Part shown: piece by piece, positions 35,296 to 47,790 of the stretch
How positions within the stretch are numbered: position 1 is the first letter of the stretch
Layout: every line of letters begins with the position of its first letter
Assembly: GCA_958510825.1 (NCBI GenBank)
Contig: OY294049.1
Span: forward strand, 20,205,536-20,269,535
DNA length: 64,000 nucleotides
Direction: 5' to 3'
DNA from: Brachypterus glaber
Lineage: Eukaryota > Arthropoda > Insecta > Coleoptera > Kateretidae
Program-made: the position numbers and the translations under genes
The notes under the pieces: generated by a model
Databases searched by the model: none
What the model was told of the DNA's origin: nothing
What the model saw: only the letters and a program-made list of their open reading frames with translations

Positions 35296-35942
35296 TCTTT
35301 AAAAGCTGTTAGCGCACCCGCAACAAGATTCGCTCTGGTGCAGGAGTGTGCTGGCGAGCTGGATGAGCTAGCGAGAACAAAAAGAGTTCACCTTGTGTGG
35401 GTACCAGGTCACAGCGGTATTCCAGTCAACGAGAGGGCGGATGAACTCGCCAGACTGGGTGCCGGAAAGCCCTGCCTGGGTCCCGAACCAATTCTTGGTA
35501 TCACAAGGAAACAAGTGAAGACTGCCCTCAACGTTTGGGTGGAAAGTCAGCTTAAGGAACACTGGACCGAGCTTAGCGGTTGCAGGCAGGCAAACGAATT
35601 CCTGGCCAGTCCAAAGCTAGGGCGGTCTGGCTACTAGGAAGGGGCCGAGCAACCATAAGCCTCCTTACAGGGGTCCTTACGGGCCACTGTGGGCTTATGC
35701 GACACCTAAGCCTCACCCGGACGGTAAACGATCCAACCTGCCCTGGGTGTGGGATGGACAAGGATACGCCCTACCACTTCATAGGGAAGTGTGAGGCTCT
35801 GGGCAGGCTCAGACAAGACATCTTCAGAGTGGTAACACTAGCGAAGGAAGAGTTGAGCCTCCTAGCCTGGTCAGATATTATGAACTTCATCAGAAGGTCT
35901 GGCAGATTTAGGAAGAGGGAGGATAGGCAGCAGGTTGGGTAG
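35296..35942 (+). pseudogene. LINE RNase H and C-terminal domain, frameshifted
   Basis: The first frame (to TAG at 35635) reads LKAVSAPATRFALVQEC, then VHLVWVPGHSGIPVNERADE and LARLGAG. VPGHSGI-x-x-NERADELA is the last conserved RNase H block. The reading shifts by one frame near 35600-35630 and continues VWLLGRGRATISLLTGVLTG, then HCGLMRHL and CPGCGMDKDTPYHFIGKC, a CCHC motif, stopping at 35942. The start of RNase H and all RT are missing. It is an inactive copy. Confidence 0.85.
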
Positions 35943-36030
35943 GTTATCTTGGGGCAGACAAAAAGGTCCATTGGGCCTACTTGTCAGGCGTCGGAGCCTA
36001 CCCACCTTTTACTTCTACTACTACTATTAC
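35296..36030 (+). mobile_element. 5'-truncated LINE tail with RNase H
   Basis: A GC-rich block in AT-rich surroundings, ending in a CTACTACTACTATTAC tail. It encodes the end of a pol protein with RNase H and a zinc-knuckle-like tail. LINE clades with RNase H (R1, LOA, I and relatives) are the candidates. Confidence 0.85.
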
Positions 36031-36244
36031 CCAATAAAACAATATAACCTTAAAATTGACTAAAATTCTTACCGCTTCCGGGACAACCGGAAGTCCTGAA
36101 AGGGTTATCCTACACCAAAATACGTCTTTTATAAAACCAAAGAAATAACCCAAATTTCATTTAAAACGATCTGCAGTTGTAGAAGATATTGAATTTTGAC
36201 CGATAATGCTTACTGTGCGGCGCCGATTTGCCTTTTTCAGTTAA

Positions 36245-37105
36245 TTAATAACACTAGGCAACAAATCTCAACTTTTTTTTTTGCCTCGATCGGAAAGTAA
36301 ATTTTTCTTACTAATTCGAGGACGTAGAAACTGAATCATACCTTAGAAAAATTTCAGCACCTAAATTTTTAAGATATAAGTCCAGGAAATAATAATATTT
36401 TTTTTCAAAATTAAAAAAACAGTAGGATTTTGAAAATTTTAGGGTATATTAAAAAGAGAACCAGGAACTCAAAAATAAATATGCCAAGGCCTACTGTCAG
36501 AGTAAGTACGCGAAAAAAAAAATAAAAACTTAAAATGAAAGTGCAGAGTTTACTTAATTGCTCTTTTGTGGCAAAACTATCAAATCTGTATAAACCGAGC
36601 CCAAAAAATATATTTTTCTTATCAATTTAAAGGCGCAGAATTCACATTTAACCTTAAAACAAAATCCAGCACGTCTTATTTTTTAAATTTTAGTACAGGC
36701 AATTATGCCAATTTAAAAATAATTTATAAAAAAGAATATTGTATATTTTTTGTTTTGTTTTTTTTAATCATAAAAATGTTACTTTATTGCATAGAACCAT
36801 ATTACCTAACATGTTTTTAGTTCATTTTTGACCCCCTAGACAATTTTTAGTATGAGTACTTAGCGATAAGCTTCTCCCCTTATGCATCCTTCTCCTTACC
36901 CTCCACCCCCTACTTAGTTTTGTAACATTATCCATTTTTTTTTAATATATTTTTTTATAATATTCCTATTTATTCTACCTATGAATTTAAAGTTTCCAAC
37001 TTGGGTAATAGAAATATTCTGAGGCCAGATTCGGTTTCAGAGACCCAAAATTAGTTAAAAAATATATAACTCCAATCAGGGCAACAAACCGTGTTGCCTA
37101 GTGTA
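36245..37105. mobile_element. Possible TIR element, ACACTAGGCAACA ends
   Basis: AACACTAGGCAACA near 36251 is mirrored by TGTTGCCTAGTGT near 37095. The interior has no recognised protein; the 84-codon frame at 36566-36820 is low-complexity. Confidence 0.5.
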
Positions 37106-37431
37106 ATTGAAATTTGGCAAAGGCGTAAGTGAAGGGGACACTCCCTATAAAATTGGTTCGAAAGTCAATTAAAGCCGGTAGTTCCCTCAACTACTAGCCC
37201 ACACAAGTCTTAGACTTAGGGGATGCTTAATTAAGTAGAATAGTACGAGGTTAAAGAAAAATGTAATGTAATGTAATACGATATAGCTATGTACTATTTT
37301 GCTTTCCCATTTTGAATATTTTCAAAATTTCGGAAAGCCTTCGTGCAAAAATTTTCATTTTTTTTTTTGGGTATTTTTGCGTTTTGTGACCATTTATGTC
37401 GATATAAATTAATTTCAAGCAAACAAAAATT

Positions 37432-37489
37432 GTCGGTCGATTGGTCGATCTGTCGATCGGTCGATCGGTCGATTGGTCGATTGGTCGTT
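37432..37489. repeat. 8-bp tandem array
   Basis: About seven units of GGTCGATT, GGTCGATC or GTCGATCT in a row. It follows the same flanking phrases (CTTAAG-AATGC, TTTGGCATACAG on the other strand) as the GACN arrays of repeat R relatives, so it looks like an expanded version of those arrays. Confidence 0.85.
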
Positions 37490-37929
37490 CTGTGCGAGAA
37501 ATCTTGTATCCACAATAACTTAAGAATGCTTTAATCTGTAACTTGAAATTTGGCATACAGGTATGTCACCAAAAGTTCTAGCTCCAGAGGCTTTTTAACA
37601 TCTCCACTTCACATTTATCTACTCCACAACTTTCTTTTCTGTTCTGCTTTTTATTCAAAAAGAATCGCCAGGGAGCACCAGGTTGATATGAGATTGTATT
37701 CTATACCCACATGAAGAGTGCGTGGGGCTTACTAAAAACGACAAATTGTAATTTAAGTGCTCAAATTGTACCAAAAAACTTTTAAAATTATTTTACCTTA
37801 GTATTTTCTCATTAGTTTGTTAATTTATTATAAATTTGCTATTAGTGCCAGCACCCTGGCAATATTTGGGACGTGGGTTCCTAATATTGTGAGTATGCAA
37901 TCTTTTTTAAAAAGCAACAATACACGGTG

Positions 37930-40900
37930 TATTTGAAATAGCGTAGGCCAATTATTGCTATGTTAACACTATTTTTTACTGCATTCAAATTTATTTGTAA
38001 TCACCTGAAACTTTACTAGGTATATTAACAATTAACATATCTGTATTCTAATGGGCAAAAAATAAACAAACCACAGGAGCTTCAAAAAAATATATATACA
38101 GGGCGGGCCATCTAAGAGGTATAGGGAATTTTGGCGTTATTTCTAAAGCTATCAATTTAAAATTAAAACTATTGATTAAAGACCCAATAAGCTATTAGTC
38201 TGACCAAACAAAACTTTTTAACTAGCTTTTATTTTGGAGTTGCGGCAATATGAAACTGAATTTCAATGATAAAGTTTAGTTAAAAACTTGAAAAACTAAA
38301 AATATTTTCTTTTTCTTTAACGTTCAATACTTTTTGTAACTAGTAACTCAATTTTTTAAACAAAAAAACTAAATTGAAAAATTCATAATTTTAAAATTTT
38401 CTTACAGCGTATTTAAATAAAATGATTTTATTTAGTTTGCTGTGATAAAATTTTTCTAATCGTGAGTCTTTCATAAATGTCAATTTATTTTACCTATGAT
38501 GTCAACTGACTTTTTCTTTCGCAATAACTATGTCCGAAATTAAAAAATAAACTTATTTTTTTGATAAATTAGTGAAAAATGGATTAAAAAATAGAAATCA
38601 GTTAAAAGTGCTTCTGAATTTTATCACCAACCAGCATAATTTGAATACATGTAGTTTTTGAACGTTTTAAGAACTTTTATAAAAATAAGGTCTACAATAA
38701 AGAACCCCGCACAAAACCCCGTGTTTTTGGCCTTCGGCTAAATTTGCTGGAAATTATATATTTTTTTAACCTTCGTAATTAACCAAAATTTTAGCCTAGT
38801 TGTATGTACAGTTTTCGAGATATCGAGCTTTAAAATTGGTAATTTAGAATTCAGGAAAATTTTACACCTGTTAAAATTTTGTGTTTTTTTAATGTCAGTT
38901 TTTTACGTATGATTAAACTCAATCGTGCAAACTGAAGGTGTTTAGATGCTTTATTAAAATGTGTTATAACATTGGCCACAGAGTGTTTCCCTTTTCCGTG
39001 ACAACAGCCTAAAACAGGCGTTATAATAAATATTAAAAATGCTAATTATTAATTTTGGTTTAATATTAAAAAACAGAAAATCTAAGGGCTAGAATTTCAC
39101 AATTTTTATATATTTTATAGTTTTTGAGTTACTGAATAAAAATAATTGAAAGCGAAGCTTATTAGAGTACTCAAAGTCCTTCTGTTTGGGCATGATGGGG
39201 GTAAACCACATCAAAATAAATTAACTCGATTCAATCAGCTAAAAGTTTAAAATTCTCGGTAAATCTTACAAAGAAATGGAATTTTAGAAAAGGTATTGCT
39301 AAAGTAAAGTAGGTAAACCAACTAAAGAGCCTACATTGTCATAGTGGAGCAAGGGGCATGAAACGTTGAACTGTTATAAAATTACTTATTTCTGTATTTA
39401 AGGTAATCGCAGTATGGCTTGCAATGGAGGCAGTTAAACCAAGTTATCCAGGTTCTCAAACGTAATTTAAGTCTACAGATAGGTTAATAATTTAAATGTT
39501 TAAAAGGCAATAAAAATAAGAGTCTGAAATAATTGAAAGCTAAGCTTATAGAGTACTCAAAGTCTTTCTGCTTGGGCGTGATTGGGGTAAACCACATAAA
39601 AATAGTTTAACTCGATTTAATCAGCTAAAAGTTTTAAATTCTTGGTACATCTTACAAATAAATGGTATTTTAGAAAAGGTATTGCTAAAGTAAACTAGGT
39701 AAACTAACCAAAGAGGGCCTACATTGGCGTAGCGGGAAAAAGGTATAAAACATAAAGGTTTTATTAGATTACTTATTGCCAATTGCCTAGGATTATGGTG
39801 AATTTGGCATACATAGCATGATATATTTTGTCCAAATGCCATTTTTATATACTCTGACAGTGAATAATGTATTTACACCTAAATAAGTTCTTATTATAGG
39901 TAAAATATTTATTTCCATGGTTTTCTAAAGATTAAGGTATTATTATTAAAATACTACTTTATATAATAAAATATAACTTTGTATAGTAAAAAAAAATAAT
40001 AATTTAAAATTAATTATTAATAAAAGAAAATGGTCAAATAATTATAATTCGTATTTGCTTAAAGATAAAAATAATTTCATGCTGATAAGTATAACTTTTA
40101 CCAAAAAAAAACATAAACTTTTCCTGAAATACCAAGTAAATATATTATTTACACGTTTTTGTTTTATATTGAACTATTTGAATCTAGAATTACCTGGATA
40201 GAAACTGGATAATTAGAATAAACCCAGGGTGTAAGACTTCCTATAGGAAGATACCGAATACCTATAGTTGCAAAATATATTCCTCAAACCAGTGAACCAT
40301 TGAATACAAAGATCCGATATTCCTTATTATATTAAAACTAATTTTATTAAGAAGAGCACACAAAGGCGAAGCAATTAACTAGTTTTTTATTAACTTTTAG
40401 ATTCCTATTTTTATTGCCTTTTAAACATTAAAGTAATTAGCCTATCTATAGGTACCCCTTTTCCTACCTAGAGGAGGATTTATTTTATTTTAAGGGCCCC
40501 CCATAATGAAAAAAATTTCGCATTCACCAAAAATATAATTTTGAAGGTATTTCTATGCTAATATATCTCGCTGGAGAGGCATGTCCCCCATGCCTCCCGC
40601 CTAAATCCGCCCATGTTCTACCACGCTCAAATTACTTTTGACAAACTGGTTAACTTGGTTTAACTCCCTTAAATACAGAAATAAGTAATTTTATAACAGT
40701 TCAACCTTTCATGCCCTTTGTTCCACTATGCCAATGTAGGATCTTTAGTTGGTTTACCTACTTTTACTTTAGCAATACCTTTTCTAAAATTCCATTTATT
40801 TGTAAGATTTACCGAGAATTTAAAACTTTTAGCTGATCGAATCGGGTTAATTTATTTTGATGTGGTTTACCCCCATCATGCCCAAACAGAAGGACTTTGA

Positions 40901-41515
40901 GTTCTCTAATAAGCTTCGCTTTCAATTATTTTTATTCAGTAACTCAAAAACTATAAAATATATAAAAAATTATGAAATTCTAGCCNNNNNNNNNNNNNNN
41001 NNNNNNNNNNNNNNNNNNNNNNNNNNNNNNNNNNNNNNNNNNNNNNNNNNNNNNNNNNNNNNNNNNNNNNNNNNNNNNNNNNNNNNNNNNNNNNNNNNNN
41101 NNNNNNNNNNNNNNNNNNNNNNNNNNNNNNNNNNNNNNNNNNNNNNNNNNNNNNNNNNNNNNNNNNNNNNNNNNNNNNNNNNNNNAAGTTATTAAATAAA
41201 AACCGATTTTTTTAGCCAATTTCAAAGGGGCGTAGCTCCCTTATGACGCATTTTTAGACATATGTTTATAGGAACTTTTTGTCATATTTTATCATGTAGA
41301 ATCACCTGTTAGAATTTCCTACGCTATTTCAAATACACCCTGTATATATATTTTTTTTTTTTGAAGCTCCTGTGGTTTGTTTATTTTTTGCCCATTAGAA
41401 TACAGATATGTTAATTGTTAATATACCTAGTAAAGTTTCAGGTGATTACAAATAAATTTGAATGCAGTAAAAAATAAAATGTGTTAACATAGCAATAATT
41501 GGCTTACCCACCTTA
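37930..41515. mobile_element. 3.6-kb composite foldback cluster with assembly gap
   Basis: Outer arms 37942-38096 and 41352-41515 are inverted copies (GCTCCTGTGGTTTGTTTATT). Inner arms 39085-39480 and 40620-40985 are also inverted copies (GTAAACCACATC / GATGTGGTTTAC). A second direct copy of the inner arm lies at 39520-39800. The right side is interrupted by 200 N. No protein is recognised; the short frames here are repeat sequence. Confidence 0.75.
40986..41185. other. Assembly gap of 200 N
   Basis: Exactly 200 N, probably a placeholder of unknown size. It lies in the right arm where the left side has about 1 kb between the outer and inner arms, so several hundred bases may be missing. Open frames that cross it are artefacts. 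Confidence 0.97.
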
Positions 41516-42399
41516 TATTAAACCTTTTTCACCATAACAAAACTTTATCTACGAGGCATTCGAGAGCAAACAGAAATAAAAACAATCTGACACCATTTTT
41601 AGAGAAAAAATTTAAAAGGTTATACCTATAAAACTAATAGAACTAGGCCATTTTTTTGTAGAAAATTGGAAATGCTTGTTTTGTTTTAAGAATGTTTATC
41701 CTTCGTTCAATAAAAATAAAGTTATTGCAAAAAATATTAGTTTTGCATTCTTTGCTCCCATGGCACAAACTACAAAGGTACTAAAGCATTTCGTGAAAGA
41801 ATTGTTTAAATCTGAGGTTCCTTTCAAAAGTTATCAACTTTACATACAAACATTCGGACAGGCAGACTGCTAAACTTTATTTAAAAAAAGTTAAAGAAAT
41901 CGACTACAAAAATGTTCTTCTAAGGTTGTTTATTAAAAAAAAAATGAGCTTAACCAAAAAGCCAAATTTAAATTAATCACTTCCAACATAAAAATAGAGA
42001 AAACAAAAGCTTTCAGGTTTCAGACATACCAACTTTGTTAATTAAAAAAAAACTTAATTGGTATTCAAGATACGTTTGTATCCGACGTGCAGATAAAGAT
42101 TTAGATATTGAGTTAGTGAATTAGGCTAGCCTTTTAATAAATTTAAAGTGTACAAGCTATAAATTAATCAGTGTTTTTGTGTTATTGTCTAACCCCACCT
42201 CTAAAGTGATTACATACCATCTTGGAGTTAAGGAGATACAAAACTTTGGCGGACTCACGTTAGGAATACAAACAGCCCTATTTGTGGTTAGACTGCTACT
42301 TTATTCTCAAGTTTTTAAGATCTAAATATTTGGCGCCTAGCTCGTTTTGTTTTAGAATAGATTATGAATAGTTATTATAATCATTAATCGGAATAAATT

Positions 42400-43050
42400 C
42401 AGTTGTGACTCATCAACTTTGAAAATAAACACAGAAACATAGGCTTACGAAATAATTTTGCCGAATTATGAGGGAAATTTTTATAAGGGTCACTAAATCG
42501 AAACATTTGACGACTAATTTGTTACACACAACAATATTGAATATACATATTAACTATAAATATGTAAATATATCGGTGTTTTTCAAAGAAAAATGTAAAT
42601 ATTTAAAACCTCGCGTCAACGATAGAATCGACGCGGCGCCTATGCGAGCACTGGAAATTCGCCGATGACTGATTATAATACATTAAATAAAAATAAATTC
42701 AGTCCAGTTTGACACATTTTTAAAATGTTTGTTTACCATTTAACTTGCATTTATGATAGAAATTCGTAAATTTTAGTGTTTAGTGAGGTAACTTTGGGGT
42801 ATTTTAGGCTTGGGTTAGAATCTTTTGATCATTTTGAAATTTGGCACATAATTATGTATGCTCAAAAAAAAAAGTAAATTTCAATCCCTTTAAAATTTTC
42901 ACTTATACAAAAATTATAGACAATTTTTAACGATTTTTTATTTACAATTTATGGTAATTTTACGAATTTTAGGGTCCCCATTAGCACCCTTACACATTGG
43001 TACACAATAAAAAATATAAGGTCCACCCTTATACCACACTGCCTTAGTAG
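42400..43050 (+). repeat. Second copies of two dispersed repeats
   Basis: 42400-42600 matches 30065-30300 and 42760-43045 matches 32100-32430, in the same order and orientation but closer together, since the MITE array and SINE-like sequence are absent here. A short GC-rich stretch at 42608-42668 between them is unexplained. Confidence 0.75.
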
Positions 43051-43556
43051 AAAAACATTTTAGAACTGTGGTCTCATTTTAAAACCACTTTCCTTGAAAA
43101 TAGGTAGTTTTAAAATTGTGTATCGTACTTCGTCTCCTTTTGTTAAATTGGTGAGTTAAATCTCGGGTTATAGGAGTTATTGAAAGAAAAAGGTTATTAA
43201 AAGTCTGCCAACGTTTTGTTAAATTTTTTCAGGTTTTTCAGGGCTGCGGACTGAAAAAAATTACTTAAACTTATGCCAAGTACCTACTAGTTTTGTAGTT
43301 TAATATTTTAAAATATGAGCCACTCTACTATGTGATGCTTGACTTCCAAAACCTGGGTCATCGCAAATTCTATGCATGTCTCTCGGCAGGGAAAAAGGCC
43401 AGCTTAGCTTTGTTAAAGACATCCGCAGCATTACTCCTGCTACAACTAAACTGCTGTAATAGAAAGATTATGCATTAACCGAGCTTTCAGAAAAACTCTT
43501 ATGAAATTTTGGCCAAAATTTTGTTAAAAAAAACAAGATTAGAAAGCTTAGCAATG

Positions 43557-44840
43557 CACAGAGGGCCAGGAAAAAAAAAGTGGACAAAATTCTGAATTTT
43601 TGCATACGGCTATTTTTGATACCCCTGATTTCGAAAAAAATAATGAAAAAATTCAAAAAAAATTTTTCGCGCCACTAGGGTGGTCCAAAATTTTATTTTT
43701 CTTTCGATCTTTATAAAAATGTGTCAAATGTCTTCTTTTGATTATGTTTATGTAGATCAATGATCATAACCTAAAAATTCAAAATGGCGGAGTCAATATG
43801 ACTCATCAGTTTTTGAACCTTTACTGTATTTGCACGAAATCAGTGGTAATTTTTTTTGAAAAGTCTTCAGTTTTGGAGAAATACTTAAAATTGAAGCACT
43901 TAATATGAAAAATATATAATCAAACTTAAAAATTAATTTAATCCCCTATTTTTGTGAAAATCTTTATTTATATGGGGTGTTTTGTGATAAAGAAAATAAT
44001 AATAAAATAATTTAGTAGAAAGTAAAATATTTATTATAAAAATAAAGTTTAATTAAAAAAATATAAGGTTTAATTTTATCAAACATTTCGTGCGTTAAGC
44101 CAAAATTATTGGATTACCATTAACCTGTTGTTAATATATACGTAAAAAATACGTATATAAAAAACTTTATTATTTTTCTCTGTGTTGCGCAAAAATCTGC
44201 AACTTTTTTTCCATAGAATAATATTACTATAGTTAAGGAAAAATCTCCATGGAAATTTATGATTTAAACTGATAGTTACTATTTTCACGTTTCTAGGACC
44301 TTTATATTACGATACAGACACTTTACTAATTATGTAATATATTTTTAGACATATCTGATGATACTTAAGTACATATTCTATAATGAAAAAAAATAGTTTA
44401 TTTTACAGATAGCATAATATCTTGAAATAAAGATTTTCACAAAAATAGGGGATTAAATAAATTTTTAAGTTTGATTATATATTTTTCATATTAAGTGCTT
44501 TAATTTTAAGTATTTCTCCAAAACTGAAGACATTTAAAAAAAAATTAGCCCTAATTTCGTGCAAATACAGTAAAGGTTCAAAAACCGATGAGTCATATTC
44601 TTGACTCCGTCATTTTGAATTTTTAGTTTATGAACATTGGTCTCAAAAACATAATCAAAAGAAGACATTTGACACATTTTTATAAAGATCGAAAAAAAAC
44701 ATAAAATTTTGGACCACCCTAGTGGCGCGAAAATTTTTTTTTGAATTTTTTCATTATTTTATTTGAAATCAGAGGTATCAAAAATAGCCGTATGCAAAAA
44801 TTCAGAATTTTGTCCACTTTTTTTTTCCTGGCCCTCTGTG
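43557..44840. mobile_element. 1.28-kb snapback element
   Basis: Ends CACAGAGGGCCAGG and CCTGGCCCTCTGTG. CAATG stands on both sides (43552-43556, 44841-44845), a possible 5-bp target duplication. Arms of about 500 bp mirror each other (GTGGACAAAATTCTG, GCGCCACTAGGGTGGTCC, ATAATCAAACTTAAAAA). The centre is AT-rich without a protein. Confidence 0.82.
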
Positions 44841-45935
44841 CAATGTTTCAATTTGTTGGGATTTAACTACAACCACAAACTAAAGTTTTAGCTTTTGGAT
44901 AGATTTCTAGGATTTGCATACAATGACCATTTTTTACGAAGCTTTTGCATTGGAGCATATGGTAAATTACACAAAAATTTCAGAATAACTATGCAGAGTG
45001 TTTAACAACTTTGTGGATAAATATTTACAGTACCTACATTCTACAAGAAAGCTCATAAAACTTTATATTTGAGTTTTAAATAATTTTATAATTCCATATA
45101 GCAGAATATGTTCCTTTTAAATATGCCGGTTATCACACAGTTTTCTACTCATTATTTTTTTCCCGAAATAGTTATATGTAATTATCTCCCAATGAGCGAC
45201 TTTTTGTTTAATGAACAGTTTATTTTATTTATCGTGGTTTACAGCACAGTATCATAGGGTGTCTCAAATAAGCCGAAGCTTGTGGCTTGTTTCTTTGTAA
45301 AATATCTTCTTTTCTCTTTTTTTTTCTAATTTATTTTACAATATTATTTAACTTTTATTTTTATTAGCTTTATGCATTATCATAATAAATCGTACATTGA
45401 AAATTTGTTACCATAATAAATGCTAAACATTTTTATATAGTTGGAACTAGAAAGACTTAGGGCATATCCACAGGCTCGCATAACAACATAGTACATAACA
45501 ATACGAGGCCGTGATTTGCTTGATGGGCCGCCAATCACGGCATCGCATTCTAATGTTTTATGTTCTGAATAGGCCTTTAATGTGACGTTTTCTGTCAAGG
45601 AAGAGAGTGGAGACAATAAAATCTGGTAAAAATTGTTATTTGTTTGTTTGTAACTATGTTTTGGCATTAGATTTCACAAATTACATGTGCACACATTTTC
45701 AAAGAAAGGGTTTTTAAATGCTACTCTAAGTCGGAAAAAATAGGTTCCATTTATTTAAAACTCTATTTGATAATAGGCTATTATTAATAGCAGAATGTAG
45801 AAAGAATATGATGAATCCAACTGGAGAACAAAAAAAGCTCAAAAATATGCGAGGTATGACCAACAAGTCATACAGCACTGTAAAAAAATGTTATGATTAA
45901 TAACCTTAAAAAATATATGTTGACAAATTTATAAC

Positions 45936-46149
45936 TATGGTCTGTTTCATCAAGCAAGAGAGTAATTTAAAAATCGCACAGTAAATATTTTTACAACAGG
46001 TTTGAATAGTATATGTTTGTGTATAGAATATAGTTATGTTTTATAAAAAAACTACGCAGTATATTCGCACATCCAATATTCGAATCTGTTTTGATAATAT
46101 TCACTGTGCGATTTTTAATTTACTCTCTTGCTTGATGAAACAGACCATA
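45936..46149. mobile_element. Palindromic MITE family A, isolated copy
   Basis: TATGGTCTGTTTCATCAAGC at the left and its mirror at the right, TA at both borders. The best preserved single copy of the family in this window. Confidence 0.85.
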
Positions 46150-46388
46150 GAAGAGAAACTTGGCGTATCCGGAAAAGGCTAAAAACACGTTTGCAGGTTT
46201 TCCATTTTCCTAGATTTTAAATTGTGTCTCCACTCTTATTCTTGACAGACGTCACATTAGGGCACTATAGTTGGAACACCTATACTATAGGCTAGACCTA
46301 GCTACCTCAGTTAGTAAATATAGGATGTTACAATAAAACTATAATTTATTTAAGCCGTTTCACTTTGCTGAATATTTATATTAAATAA

Positions 46389-47340
46389 AACAAGCCGTGA
46401 AGATATGTAATGTTACGCTTTACATTATAAACTATTCACAGTAAATTTTATATTGTATTTTCTCAAATACAACATTTTTTCAGAAAAAAAAAAATTAAAA
46501 AAAAAGTTCAAAAAAAATTTCAACTATTTTTTTTTAATTTTCTTTTTGCAAAAAAAAAGGAAAAACTAAAAAAAATTGAAAATAAAAAAACAAAAAAAAA
46601 ACAAAAAAAAATAACAAAAAAAAAAAGGTAAGATCTTTCTTAAAAAAAAAACGAAAAAATTAATTTTTATTTTCTTTTTGCGAAAATCTAAAAAAAACTA
46701 AAAATGATAGTTTTTTCATTTTTTTAAAAATGTAACCACCATAACTTTCTTATTTTTTTGGGGGGATTACTCTCAAAATTGGTAGAATTAATCCCTATAA
46801 TAAAAGATTTTTTTTTTTAAAAAGTTACGTTACCCTAAGTTAATCCTTATATAAAAAAAATAATCTTTTCATTAAAAAGTTACGTTAATCGGAATTTTCT
46901 TTTAGCTTTTTTCAATTTTTTTTTAAGTTTAACCCCCCATATTTTTTTGTTTTGTTTTTAGAGGAATTACTGTCAAAAACAATATAGATCTTTCCCTCAC
47001 AGAACTTGATTTTTCCTAAAAATTTTAAGTAGATCGGATTATAATCAATAATTATTGTTTCTTGAGTTAGGGAACGTTCAAGTACTACGTAACGCTCCTG
47101 GGGTGGGGTCATTTTGGAGTGTTACGCCTATGTTAATGGTATAGGCAAATAGCGTTACAGAAGGGGGGTTGGGGGGTCCAAAATGATCAAAATTTGCGTT
47201 ACGTAATACTTGAACGTTCTCTTATCGTTTTCACAAAAATTATGACATCGGACGGACGGAAGGACATTAAAAATTAAATTAAGAATTTTCTGTCTACAGA
47301 GATTTTTGAAATTTTTTGAAAATTCGCATTAGTTCATAAA
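46389..47340 (+). repeat. Dispersed repeat R, copy 2 (interrupted by a MITE)
   Basis: Begins ACAAGCCGTGAAGATATG, runs through long A and T tracts and a duplicated AAAGTTACGTTA segment, reaches TTGTTTCTTGAGTTA, is split by the element at 47070-47221, and resumes TCGTTTTCACAAAAAT with a GGACGGACGGAAGGAC array. Confidence 0.75.
47070..47221. mobile_element. Harbinger-like MITE with TTA duplication, copy 1
   Basis: Ends GGGAACGTTCAAGTACTACG and its mirror, flanked by TTA on both sides (47067-47069, 47222-47224). Uninterrupted copy 1 of repeat R has a single TTA at the matching point, so it shows the empty site. A 3-bp TTA duplication fits PIF/Harbinger. Confidence 0.85.
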
Positions 47341-47533
47341 GCATCTTGTTATAAAAAAGTATGGTTTACCCATTTTATTTTCGCAGTAAAACTTGACATT
47401 TCTTTTCGGGGTATTGCTTTTTTAAACTAGAACAATATTTTCAATTGAAGCAAACAAAAGAAAAATCAAAAAGGATCAAAGGTTAAGTAAAAAGTAGATG
47501 AAGCGAAAAACAGTATATAAATACAAATCTTAC

Positions 47534-47678
47534 ATGCAACATGTATTTGTCTCCTGTCTTCAGCGAATCCCTTGGGAAACCTAGGATTGTCTGCTCGACA
47601 GACAAGTTCCTTGCCATCATCTTCTGCCAATACGCTCAGTGCCAGGATACTGCCGGTAAATGTTTCAGTTACTTCTTC
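47534..47678 (-). CDS. Sidestep-like exon E: second half of Ig3
   Basis: A 145-nt exon with a long T-rich acceptor TTTTTCTTAG above 47678 and donor T|GTAAGA below 47534. It enters in phase 0 and leaves in phase 1, 48 whole codons. It reads EEVTETFTGSILALSV, then DDGKELVCRADNPRFP and EDRRQIHVA. CRADNP holds the second Ig3 cysteine and the NP that recurs in this family. The split codon becomes tyrosine with exon F (HVA-Y-PPRV). The following intron is about 24.3 kb and full of mobile elements. Confidence 0.92.
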
Positions 47679-47790
47679 CTAAGAAAAAAAAAAACAATCG
47701 AATTGATTAAAAAATATTGAATTAAACCAATTCTTTATTTATACAGAGTATCCTACAATTAGGTATAAAATTACAAAAATGATTCATAAA

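Noticed and set aside
35368..35971. Three minus-strand frames over the LINE tail
   Set aside because: Antisense shadows of the RNase H and C-terminal coding sequence.
40857..41225. Two open frames, one on each strand, across the N run
   Set aside because: Their length comes from untranslatable N; they are assembly artefacts.
45380..45667. 95-codon minus-strand frame with a moderately GC-rich core
   Set aside because: No recognisable domain, no splice sites matching the host gene; kept only as a note.
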